Source: Cymodocea nodosa
Taxonomy: Eukaryota > Streptophyta > Magnoliopsida > Alismatales > Cymodoceaceae
Direction: 5' to 3'
Assembly (NCBI GenBank): GCA_036874045.1
Contig: CM072335.1
Location: 3,616,001 to 3,680,000, forward strand
DNA length: 64,000 nt
The notes under the pieces are model-generated. The model ran no database searches. It saw only the letters and a list, made by a program, of their open reading frames with translations, and was not told the origin of the DNA. A program made the translations under genes and the position numbers. Positions 40,101 to 49,600 of the stretch are shown piece by piece; the first letter of the stretch is position 1; the number at the start of each line of letters is the position of its first letter.

Positions 40101-40731
40101 CTAAGTGCCAAGGCATCATATGAGGCTGTGTTTTAATGTTTATTCATATTTTATTTTTTCTAAATTTTTCTTTTGTATATTTGAAATTCTCGTTATACTT
40201 TATTTTATTCTAGTTTTATTTTTGTATAGTACAACATTTTAGTCTTATAACTTTAGTTTCAATTTATACATTCATAATTGCAAAAATCATATAGTATGTA
40301 AAGGGAAATTGTCATTGTTTTTAAATTCTATTCATGGTGCCTAGGTAAGCATGAAACTTAGGTTGCCATGGATACTTTTCCCTTTACATGTTTGTATCAT
40401 TTCATGCAGTCATTGATGGATGTATCCATTTATCGAATGTGGCACTTTGGAATGTGTTTTTATGCATTCCTGACCATGCCGTTGATTAGTTAACTCTCTT
40501 TTTGAATTTCTATATTCAGAAATAATATTCTTTGTAAAAACAAAAGATATGTGATTCTCAAAACAAGTAAATACACTAGATTGAAGATAAATTTAGAAAT
40601 TTTAAAATTTACTTAATTATACACCTTCCAGAGAAGTTATTGAAACAAATAAATGTTTATGTGGTACGTTTTTTATTACAACCCATACCTTAATCCCACC
40701 ATGTGGGGATGACTACATGAATCCTTTATTA

Positions 40732-40796
<65 letters not shown>

Positions 40797-43787
40797 ATTT
40801 TATTATTATAAGAAAATTATAATATTTTAAAATAATACGTTATATAAATAATACAAGTAATAGATCATTAGTAATGTAACATTTCATTCTATTTTGGAAA
40901 AAAATAACATTTCAATTCAATGTAAAGTATGATATTATATTATATTATAACCTAAAGAATTACTGAATTACCACAAGCTTCATATGTTGCCTACCAATTG
41001 AATAAAAAGCACTGCGATAAGTAATTAATAATTGAGCCTAGAATTGCTGGGGTTGTGAGTGAATTATTTTGCCTCGTATAACAGAAGTTTATAGCATTTG
41101 TTTAGGAGAGAGGAAATGTGGTTCTAATCTTTGAAGCTATTTTTTGTCACCATTTCACTTTTCTTTTTTTCTTTTTCATAACCATTCGGTTGATTTTCCC
41201 TCCTCCTTAATTCAGTCATATTTCTCTGTAAATTCCTTATTTTAGTTGATTCGATTCAGTTATATTTGTTGCTCTATTTAATTTTTTCCACACATTGCAT
41301 GAATTTTTTGCTTGTAAAGCTTCTAATGCTATATTTATTTCTTAACAACCTGAATCGCCAATACACCAAACACATCCTAATATTTATTTTCTGATATAAG
41401 CTTGTCTCAGTTCCATGATGATATTACCCTGTTCTTCAATATTTGTGACTAACTTGATTTTATCAAGAACAATTTTTCGAATCTTTAATCTTGATAGTCA
41501 GGCTTATTAGCTTATAGGCAGATAGATGTTCCAGGATCAAATGCTTTTAAGTTGGGAAGTTCAAATTATGTGGAAGGAAATAAACTATGGCTTCTATGAT
41601 TGTGATCTCTGGACGAATAATGATATTGCCCTTTCTGTTCAATCAAGTTTTATGAATTAGCAGATTGCACAGGGCATGCTTTTGATTCTCAAGCTTATGT
41701 AGAGATATCACAGAAAAATTGGCTTAAATTGAGAACCGAGAATTTGAAAGTGCAATTTATGCGGAAGAACAAATGATTGGAGCTATAATCTATAACTTGA
41801 ATGAATGTATATAACATTTTCAGAAAAAGGAAATAAATGTGTATACCATGGATGCCTTTGTGTAGTTGATGTTTTAACTGTAGAATCATCCATGAAATTG
41901 AGGAAATAGAAATATAGAGACAGTAGTTTTCAAATAATTTACTGCTGGTAGCCTCATGCATTGAGACTGAAACTAATTTGATCATCTTTTTGTTTGTTAC
42001 ATCTAGGTAGTTCCATGTTGGTTTCTACCTAATAATTGCTATTCAATTTTGCTATTGCAGAGTGGGAATTCTCTTGTTCAGCCTACCTCAGGACCAGCAA
42101 CTGTCACACAGGTTGCAGGTGTGATGCAGAACTCTATAGCAGTTACACACCAGCCTGTTCCTGTTTTCCGCCATCCTGCTGGTGTACACATTTCCCACTA
42201 CCCTCCAAATTATATTCCATATGGTCCTTACTTATCCCCATTCTATGTACAGCCTAGTTCTCTTCATCCCTTGATAAGCAATGCATCTTTCCCCCAGCAA
42301 CATCAACCTGGCACTATTTATCCACCTATTGCTGCTGCTGCTCCAGTTAAGTATCCTATTTCACAATTTAAGACCGGAACTAATAATGCAATTTCAAACC
42401 ATGCTGGAATGGCAGCTGGATATGGACCATACAGTTCCAGCCAAACTGGTTATAGTCAAAGTTCATCTGCAAGCACCATCAACAACTCAACAAGTAATGA
42501 CGATCTTACTGGTTCCCAATACAAAGAAAATAGTGTGTATCTTGCTGGGCAGCAGGTATTGATGCCCTCATTTCGTCATTTGCTTTTTAATAGCATGCAA
42601 CTTTGGTGCTGCCTTCATGTGCTTCTCCATTTCTTATTATAAAACGAGTTTGTTGTGTAGATCACCAAGAAGCATCTAAATCAGTGCCAACAGTTCTGGC
42701 TTCTGTTTGTTTTCATCTTTTTTAGATCAGTCAAAAAGTGATTGTTGCTACTACTTTTTTTCTATGAGGCTATCAAGTTACCTGTGCTTCTCTTAGGTGC
42801 AATTAGAACTGCCAAGACTCCTTATATGTGTAACTCCATGTTGGCATGTGCTTGCTTCTATCATTTTTTGTGCCATCAGTTCTAGTGAAATGTGTTCATT
42901 GTATTTTAGCCTTTGATCCTTATCTCTTCCCAATATTTCAGCATAGTTTCTTAATTGTTGTGCCAATTTTTTCGTTTGTTATGAATTTTAACTGTTGCAT
43001 CGAAATAACTCTTGTGCTGATGCCACATCTGTAGTGCCAAATGCAATGAGCAAGTAGAGCTCACATGTAGGTACTGTTGATGCATTGAATGTTGAACATG
43101 ATTTGAATTGTAAAACCAAATTCTAACAAAATCGTCTCATTACCCAGAAATAACGTGGGAATTTTCCAAAATTTGTGGTTGTATAACAGTTTGACATCTT
43201 TATTTCATATTTACAATAGTTTTTTTTATCTTACATCAAAATTTGTTGGTGACTTGTTAATCATTCATGCTTTCAATCTTCCTCTCACAGTAAAATTTCA
43301 GCCTGTTTTGTTGGATTTTCACTCAGTGTAATGTCTGAAAATGTATTTCTTTTAGGGCATTATAATTGCCCTCTGATTTGCTCCGTTCTGGTCTTTCTAT
43401 TGATTTTGATGCGTTTATTGTCAATAATCAGGTTTTTAAAAACTAACAGTACAAGTTGTTGGTCATCCCTGAAGAGATTTATTTCTTACCATGCAGAGTG
43501 AAGGTTCAACTGTTTGGATTCCAACACCTGTCCGAGATGTTCCTAATCTGCAGGCAAGCTCTTTTTACGGTCTTCCTCCGAATCAGCATGTGGCATTCAC
43601 TCCAACTCAAGCCAACCATGGGGCTTTCCCTGGTATTTTCCACCCAACCCAGTTGGGCTCTCCCGCCGTCCATCTGTTGCTTCAACAGTCTCAATCCGTT
43701 ACAGGAGCTGTTGAAATGGTCGGGCCTCAAGGTGGTGTTTATCCACCACCACAACGTGCTCCGATAAATTGGGCAAATAATTTCTGA
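22111..43787 (+). CDS. GIP1L: GBF-interacting protein 1-like (DUF1296), 11 exons
   Basis: Exons: 22111-22297, 24786-24829, 26679-26784, 27456-27579, 27793-27965, 28042-28326, 32441-32813, 32925-33231, 39432-39587, 42061-42555, 43497-43787. They join in phase to about 846 codons plus stop. Residues about 13-77 form the conserved DUF1296, a UBA-like helical domain. Its block VSIPDSARKTIHNIKEIAG is followed by EVYAMLRECNMDPNETAQ and then DTFHEVKRKRDRRKE. Exon 3 adds a short RGG-type patch (GRGGRGGRG, about 95-103). The rest is Ser/Gln/Pro-rich and disordered-looking, with FPSHIQVPE in exon 7 and a C-terminus ending NWANNF. GIP1 of Arabidopsis is described as interacting with G-box-binding bZIP factors and enhancing their DNA binding; a nuclear co-regulator role is inferred. 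The 76-base intron at 27966-28041 is unusual (see findings). Intron 8 (33232-39431) contains a hAT relic. Confidence 0.9.
25897..26045 (+). repeat. LINE-tail-like segment 1 in intron 2
   Basis: Pyrimidine-rich text (around cttcctctctgaaactccct and gtagacttccttttcctg) shares wording and order with 26985-27125 further along. Both resemble the U-rich 3' ends of plant LINE elements. No coding part was seen. Class assignment is weak. Confidence 0.3.
26985..27125 (+). repeat. LINE-tail-like segment 2 in intron 3
   Basis: Diverged relative of 25897-26045: the order tttcttccctgaaaccctt, then tggctttt, then gtaggccccta is kept. It lies in the intron after exon 3. It may be a second insertion of the same short element. 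Confidence 0.3.
28549..29770. mobile_element. Possible degraded retroelement insertion in intron 6
   Basis: A block of different texture (pyrimidine tract 28905-29090, then G-rich text to about 29550). Similar phrases lie near both ends: actcacacaacccttaact near 28561 and actcacacataacccttt near 29735. A tgatatcatgtgggaacatg motif near 29617 resembles, in reverse complement, the start of an internal region after an LTR. No gag or pol was found. This is a guess from texture and short motifs. Confidence 0.25.
29908..30786. repeat. Possible MITE-like element with imperfect terminal inverted repeats
   Basis: The left end reads caatgttttcagaatcagac. The right end (30740-30786), read on the minus strand, begins caccaatgtttgtaaaac. 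Both continue inward with related tggtcagtc and gtccaactggttgg-type text. Internal sequence includes repeated catgattattt motifs. No transposase was found. Target-site duplication was not clear. Confidence 0.35.
30889..31643 (+). repeat. Three-copy 252-bp direct tandem repeat
   Basis: Units at 30889-31140, 31141-31392 and 31393-31643, each starting cgtaggttacatgattctag and ending ctccatatgtga. Units 2 and 3 look identical. Unit 1 differs from them at a few positions, for example gtaaatt instead of gaaaatt and gaacacaag instead of gaatacaag. The array lies inside intron 6 of the GIP1-like gene and has no coding potential. The near-identity points to recent duplication. Confidence 0.95.
34720..37560 (-). 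mobile_element. Degenerate hAT-type (DUF659) transposase relic in intron 8
   Basis: Minus-strand ORF pieces in the right order for a plant DUF659/hAT transposase. An N-terminal part lies around 37060-37560. A piece at 36614-36853 ends LQWPMCGITIMCDR (family pattern: SW..TG.TIMSDGWTD). A piece at 36216-36578 contains YMKFVDASKYVKD, VVTNNDTKFK and FWTSCVTYCI (family pattern: FL.SIDAS, QVITDNA.N, FWTPCAAHCID). A later piece at 35940-36164 contains LKLVDGDKKP. Frameshifts and stops separate them, and catalytic motifs are altered (TDN to TNN), so it is dead. It is inserted antisense to the host gene. Terminal repeats were not located. Confidence 0.75.
37620..37795 (+). repeat. AT-rich minisatellite, about 20-23-bp unit
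   Basis: About eight imperfect repeats of a unit like ctgaaaataactaatattca, with copies varying at the centre (ataactaat, attgctaat, atcactaat). It lies in intron 8 just beyond the N-terminal side of the hAT relic. Confidence 0.8.
38986..39062 (+). repeat. Paired (AT)n(GT)n microsatellites
   Basis: Two short compound microsatellites, each an AT run followed by a GT run, near 38988-39015 and 39041-39062 and separated by unique sequence. They lie in intron 8 and are likely polymorphic. Confidence 0.8.
40734..40789 (+). repeat. (AT)n microsatellite, about 56 bases
   Basis: Uninterrupted alternating TA tract in intron 9 of the GIP1-like gene. Such tracts form hairpins, and their length is prone to change and to assembly error. 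Confidence 0.95.
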
Positions 43788-44590
43788 CATGGAATTAATG
43801 TGGCAGTAGCCACTACAACAAGCAAACGTGTTATCTTGAGCCACTGGTTGCTGCTGCACATTGAAACACGAACCTTTCACACGAAGACCGGGCAAAGTGA
43901 CCTTATACCAATGTACATATTTATTATCAGAGGTGGCCGGGGATTGCAAGAAAAAGGCCAAAGCATAAATTTTGTTGGAGATGAGAGACGAGGTTCACCA
44001 TTTGACTGATGGGAATTTTAAGCTTGTTGGGAGTTGACCGGGGTTCTTTGTTTGGTACTCTTTCTTCGATTTTCCTTTTTCTAGGGTTAAGATTAGTGTG
44101 GTGTTGACAAGCTTATTTTTCCTTATTTAGTTCTCTATTTTTTGCTTATTGGTTGAGTTCACAGACAATATGGAAGGGAAAGTTTCAAGCCTAGTGGGTT
44201 TTCATTATTCCACTGCCTTTCCTGTAAAGTAAATTTTGATAGCAAGGAAAATGTACAACTACCATTGTAATTGGGTGGAATGGAAGTAGAAGCATTCCAT
44301 TTGTTTGTGGCATCACAAATTAAATAAATGCATTCACTTCCATACATTTAGTTGTGAATTTAGGAGCCTCATGAATTGCCCATTTAAGTCTTCAACCGTG
44401 TCATGTCATGGTGCCTGTGCGCCCCTCTCTTCTCCCTTTGTTATGTTGTTCTTTGTCACAATCTCATATATGCTTTCTGCGTGTGCCGCTCATTGATGAT
44501 GATGCCTTTTCTGTTCTGCAATGCACCTGCTACCGATAAAGCATGAGCTTTACTGGCCATTCATTCATGTGTAATAAAACCCATTGATGT
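43788..44590 (+). other. 3' UTR region and candidate poly(A) signals of the GIP1-like gene
   Basis: Sequence after the stop at 43785-43787. AATAAA hexamers occur at 44323-44328 and 44573-44578 and could mark polyadenylation, giving a 3' UTR of roughly 550-800 bases. ORFs in this stretch have no recognisable homology. Which site is used cannot be told from sequence. Confidence 0.4.
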
Positions 44591-44921
44591 ATTTATCGAA
44601 TCTCTGATAAAGTAGTGGTCGCGACGTCTTTGAGGTGCTTAGCACCCACGAACGTGCGAGACAGGCACATGTATCTTGTGTGGAAAATATTCATATGGTC
44701 CTCGTAATATTCTGTATTTCAACATGCATAGCGGAAAATGAGTCGTCAGGAATTCTGAAAGTCGACTACCCAATACTGTGCAATCAACTTCACAGGACAA
44801 GGAAATTGTATTGAAATTTTGTATTCTTTACAATAACTTCCTGCAGATTCTGTGGGGAAAAAGAATACCAAAATTAGTAAAACAAAAAAAAAATTTCGAA
44901 TAAAACACCAAATGTGTGCGT

Positions 44922-45191
44922 TTAAGAGTTCCTTATAACTGGGTCTGCTTCCAGGTGGTCTCTCTTGGACTGCTGTGGGTGTTCTATTGCTGTTGGTATT
45001 TTCACTGGATGCATTTGTTTTTGGATTCGGAACAGGCTCACTGGGCTTTTGGGAGAAGAGTTTTGTAGGTAGCAGAGTCCTTGGAAGGGAATGAGAAATA
45101 AGATGCTGATTGTCACGATAAATAAAGAAGATATGATGACAGCATTTGCACAAGACAGAAAGATTTCCATCTTTATATTACTTACACCCAT
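44922..45191 (-). CDS. Candidate small secreted peptide precursor (89 aa)
   Basis: An ATG at 45191 opens an 89-codon single-exon frame. Residues about 9-35 form one long hydrophobic segment (IFLSCANAVIISSLFIV and onward), like a signal peptide or anchor. They are followed by a polar middle and an extreme C-terminus SKRDHLEADPVIRNS preceded by basic residues. Short precursors with an N-terminal signal and a 12-14-residue conserved C-terminus after a basic pair are typical of CLE-type hormones. The tail only loosely resembles the CLE consensus (R.V..G.[DN]P[IL].N): the proline is shifted by one position and the central glycine is missing. It lies in the spacer between the GIP1-like and CCDC22-like genes. 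It could be a chance ORF or part of a UTR. Function not assigned. Confidence 0.3.
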   Translation of the reverse strand: MGVSNIKMEIFLSCANAVIISSLFIVTISILFLIPFQGLCYLQNSSPKSPVSLFRIQKQMHPVKIPTAIEHPQQSKRDHLEADPVIRNS

Positions 45192-46639
45192 TATGATTAG
45201 CCAAGCTCAGCTCATGGTAAGCTAAATAAAATATCGACCTTTATCTTTTGTGGAAATATTTAAAAACTACCCAGAATGTGCATCCTTATAAAATTTCAAA
45301 GTGATGTCCGTTTTATGGGGTATCAGCAATGAAGATCTTTATTGAAGATCATGTTGTATGTCATGTTCTTGAAGATTCAATAATTTAATGGAGCTGGTTA
45401 TTTTAACGCCATTGTGGTTTGTAAACGTGAAAACTTTTTTTCTTTCTTTTTTTTCCTTTGAATACTTACGAACGATCAAGGAAGGACAACGAGAATTTTA
45501 AGAATGTTGAGTCAAAACTCACCCAGGTGCTAATTTCCCAGACCACTGGTGGGGAAAAAAGAAGAAGTAAATATAGCAAATGCTAGGACAGCTGGTTTGT
45601 TCTTGAATCTCCGATCAAAGGCCAAAAACAAAAGGAGTAAGCAAGTAAAAAAGATTAAACCTAAGGTTCCAAGTACTCTATACCATACAATTCAAATCAA
45701 CGCTCCGACGATGGACTCATCAAAAGAAAACGAGTTGTCTAGATTTAATTATTGAAGTATGGTCTCAATGGATCATTCCCTTACCATGGAAACCACTTTT
45801 GATTAATTATTAATTGCGAGTTTCTTATGCATGACATGAAACTAATTTACTTTAGAATAAATAAATGACAGATAATGTTGGTTGTGGTGGTGTGATTTTG
45901 GTGAGTGCTTTGTTTCGTAAATAAGGTGAAGGGTGTGACCGACCTTAGCTGGCATCATGTGGCGCTTGCTAGAATTGATGCAACGTGGATTGTAAGCCAA
46001 GTGAGATAAAAAGGGGAACGAAAGGCAGTTGAATGGTCCTCCTGTAGTGTGTGCTAAGCGTCTTGGAAAAATCTGCTGAACATTTCTTACAAATTCTTAG
46101 CATATTCTTATCTAAAGCATAATCACAAAGAGAATTTAGAATGAAAGCAATTAAAAGCAGCTAGCCAAGCACAATCCTAATCAAATACAATTTCACATTG
46201 TACACATGCTGAGTTACAAGTTAAACTATCAAATTATTATTTTACTAAAGGTACTTAAGGACTTGAGTTTTCCCTGGCAGAGAAAATATAGTATGTGAGA
46301 AAGTAGGTGCATCTGTGAGAGCCAGAGCAGATCCTAACAACAAACTGCTTTGTAGGGGAAGCTTCGTAATAAAAGGATACCAAGATGGTAGATATATTTA
46401 CAACAAATCCATTCCTTCTTCTCATCCTTTTTCGTTTTCTGCATCAATGGAAAAAAAAGGTTTGATGAAGCCCATAATCTCGGGACAACAGCTTAAAAAT
46501 TCACACAGAAATTTAAAAACGGAGAACTTAAGAACAAGTTTAAGGTACATTATAATGGTAATGGTTTGTGTTTACTGTGACGGAAACTACGGGTACCCCG
46601 ACCAATTGAGCTAATGCAGTTGGTCATGTTTAAGGCACA
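45192..46639. other. Spacer before the CCDC22-like 3' end
   Basis: No exon with recognisable homology. Plus-strand ORFs at about 45549-45755 and 46315-46614 begin at GTG rather than ATG and match no family. A TTATAA-type sequence near 45285-45293 (minus strand) could serve the small ORF. The last few hundred bases should be the 3' UTR of the minus-strand CCDC22-like gene. Confidence 0.4.
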
Positions 46640-49600
46640 TTAACCATTACTATGGTGTAAATGTTGCTCAAGATGCTCATTTTCGTTCCTCAGTGCCTCA
46701 AGATCAGCTTGTAGTTTTTTAATATCAGAGGTACGTGAGGTGATGGTTGCCAATTTTGCCTCGTGCTCTGCTGACTCCCTTCGAACTCTGTCTTTGGCAA
46801 GAATTGTATCAGAAATCTGTTCAAAGCTGTCGTGAATGCTGGTGAGAAGCCTGTAAGCTTGTCTCCTAACCGGGTCATCTTTTGAATCTCTGCAGGAAAA
46901 AATATCCTTATCATGTAAAGTTGTATTTGTTTCTTCAAAAGAGTTGAGAGAAACATCAAAGGAAAACAGCAGAACGGGAATGAGAAGGAGAAGGAAGAAA
47001 TTTTCAGATATGCATTTACTTTTGAGAATTAGGTAAAATTAAGTTGATTAATTATTAATTAATTGGTAGTAGCAATTAATAGAAGAGAAGAAAAAGGATA
47101 TGTTAGGTATAAGATTATATATATATTGCTCCTTGTAATTGGGTTATTGGATATCCATTTACCCATGGATATTCTACCCAAGATATATTGTCCTGTAACT
47201 CTATTTTGAATGCAGTGCCATTTTATCTCTATTCTAACATGGTATTTGAGCACCAGGCTAAGGATCCTTAGCTGCCACAACCCCCCGTATCTTCTTCTCC
47301 ATTGACATCAACCCCTTCTTTTTCTTTCTTCCCCTGTCTCCCACCCTCCTTGATGTGCCGTTTCTCTTCCTCCCTCTCCCCTGCAATGTCCTATGGTTTA
47401 TTGCTTACCTTAGACACCACTTCTCTTCCCTGTGCTGATCATCTGCACGCTCTTCTGTGCTTCTTGAATGGTTGGTGATGTCGGCAGTTGCGTCAGCTGT
47501 CCACTCCAATGGTCTAGGCTGCTGCAACATTTTCTGTGCATGTGGATAGTCCTTCCAAAGGTTGCCTGCTGCACCTCCAATTTGAGTTGTTTCTATTGGA
47601 AGGTTGTGCTACTCGCTCAATTGCATATTGTAGGTTGTTGGCAGCATCCATTCTGTCTGCTCTGTTGTCAGAAGCTTCTGCCTTGCTCTCTGATCGGTAG
47701 AAGTCGGTGCTCAGTTTTGCATTCACTTGTGTGGCTTGGTGGATCTGCTCAGGTCTGTTCAGTCTATGCAGTGGTTTAGTCTGTGCAGTTGCAATGTCAG
47801 CTGCTCTTGCATCTGAAGGGTTGTGCAGTTGTCTAGCCTGAAGTTCTGCAAGGTTGGACTGTTTTTGTTGATAAGTATGGCTGCTCACGATCTGTTAATT
47901 AAAAGTTGTGCAACTACCACAACAAAATTAAATGGAAAAAATTACAGGCTATTGGCACAAAGTTTTGAAACAATTGTAATTGTTCATCGAAAATTGCACC
48001 ACTTCACTGATGACCCGTTAGATGCAAAGGACTCCACCTATGCTGATTGGTTAGCTGATAATCCTGTCATCATTTCTTAAATGTTTACTAGTATGGAATC
48101 ATTAGTCGTACGTGTTACAATGATGCATTCAGCTAAAAATATGTCAGCATCATTGAGAAAAACATATAGCTATGAAAGAACACTGCCAAGACTTTCAGGT
48201 GTATAAGTGGCTCTTCACACTCAAACAAGGTGATCAAACTCCCTAGGATTATCACAACACCTTACGTGGGCTGAATGAGGAATTGGATGTATACCAATCC
48301 CACGTAGCTGAGATTGCCACATCACATTAGTACGAGGAATTAGCTATTGCAACCTATCTACTTGGTTTAAATCTTGAAGTCTTTTTTCAGATTAGAGGAC
48401 AGATTCTTGAAGCCAATCAAATATCAAATCTAGAGACGACCTTTGTAAAGGTCATGAGGATTTTGATGATCCCTTTGTAAAGGTCATGAGGATTTTGATG
48501 ATCCCATCCTTGGTTATCAATCAATTTGCCATGACTGCCTCTTACCATGGTCGTGGGTGTGGTGGGCATGGTCGTAGGATTCATCAATCGATGTGTTGCC
48601 AACACTGTGGAAAAATAGGTCATCATTTGGAGAAGTATTAGGAGAAATTCGGTAAACCATTGTGTTGCCACTGGTCTACCGAACCTCTTACCTCCCTTGG
48701 CATGGTGACTATTTCACAAGATGAGTATGATCATCTTCTCCAGTCATAGATTTCTGATTCCACTACCATGAGTGCCCAAGCTTCTACCTCAAGTACTATT
48801 ATTCATGCAACTTTGCTTGCTTTTACTAATTGTCTTCTCGTTGCCATATGTTAAACCATATTAAATATTTTATTGAAAAATCTAGGAAAAATCAAGAATC
48901 GATTAAATTATGATAAATATTTCACGATTAAATTATATTAAGAATTTTAATTATTGTGTTTAGGCTTGAGAAAACAAATAATTCGAAAAGTAAGACAACA
49001 AAAACATCATAATCTTCCAAAAATAAGACAACAAAAACATCATAATGTTATGTAGCCAATCAAAATGATTCCAAATCCTCTAGTATGACATTCTTGATTT
49101 AAGTTATTCTTGACCATATGCTCGTTTAAATGGGATATTAGTATGAGACACTGTACTTTGCATTCTCCTAATCAATCATTTACTTCTTAAAAATTAATTT
49201 GTTTTTATAAGAAAATAGTAAATTATCATATTTACTTTGTTTAGCAGCTTAATTAGATGAATACAAAGTTCCACACATCTCCTAAGGTTTACTCCTTTTA
49301 TATTGCTTATCTCCTTGACAAGCATTTTTATCTTGTAATTCTCTTTTAATATGCATTGATTTACCACACATGTTTCTGCACATTACGTCAAGTAATGTTT
49401 CCAAGGAGTTAGCAAAAACAACTCCGAACAATAATTTTATGTTTTTTTGACATAAAGGGAAGCCGATCATATTGATTGCATAATCAACAACAGTTTGATT
49501 GAAGTACTCACAGCAGCTGGTTCTTATAATACTCTCCAGTCTCCTAAAATTCCGAGTTCTTATTTTTATGCATGGTAACTAAACTTTTCAAAACAAAAAC

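Noticed and set aside
43506-43961. 151-codon minus-strand ORF over the last GIP1-like exon
   Set aside because: Antisense shadow of a real exon, with no homology.
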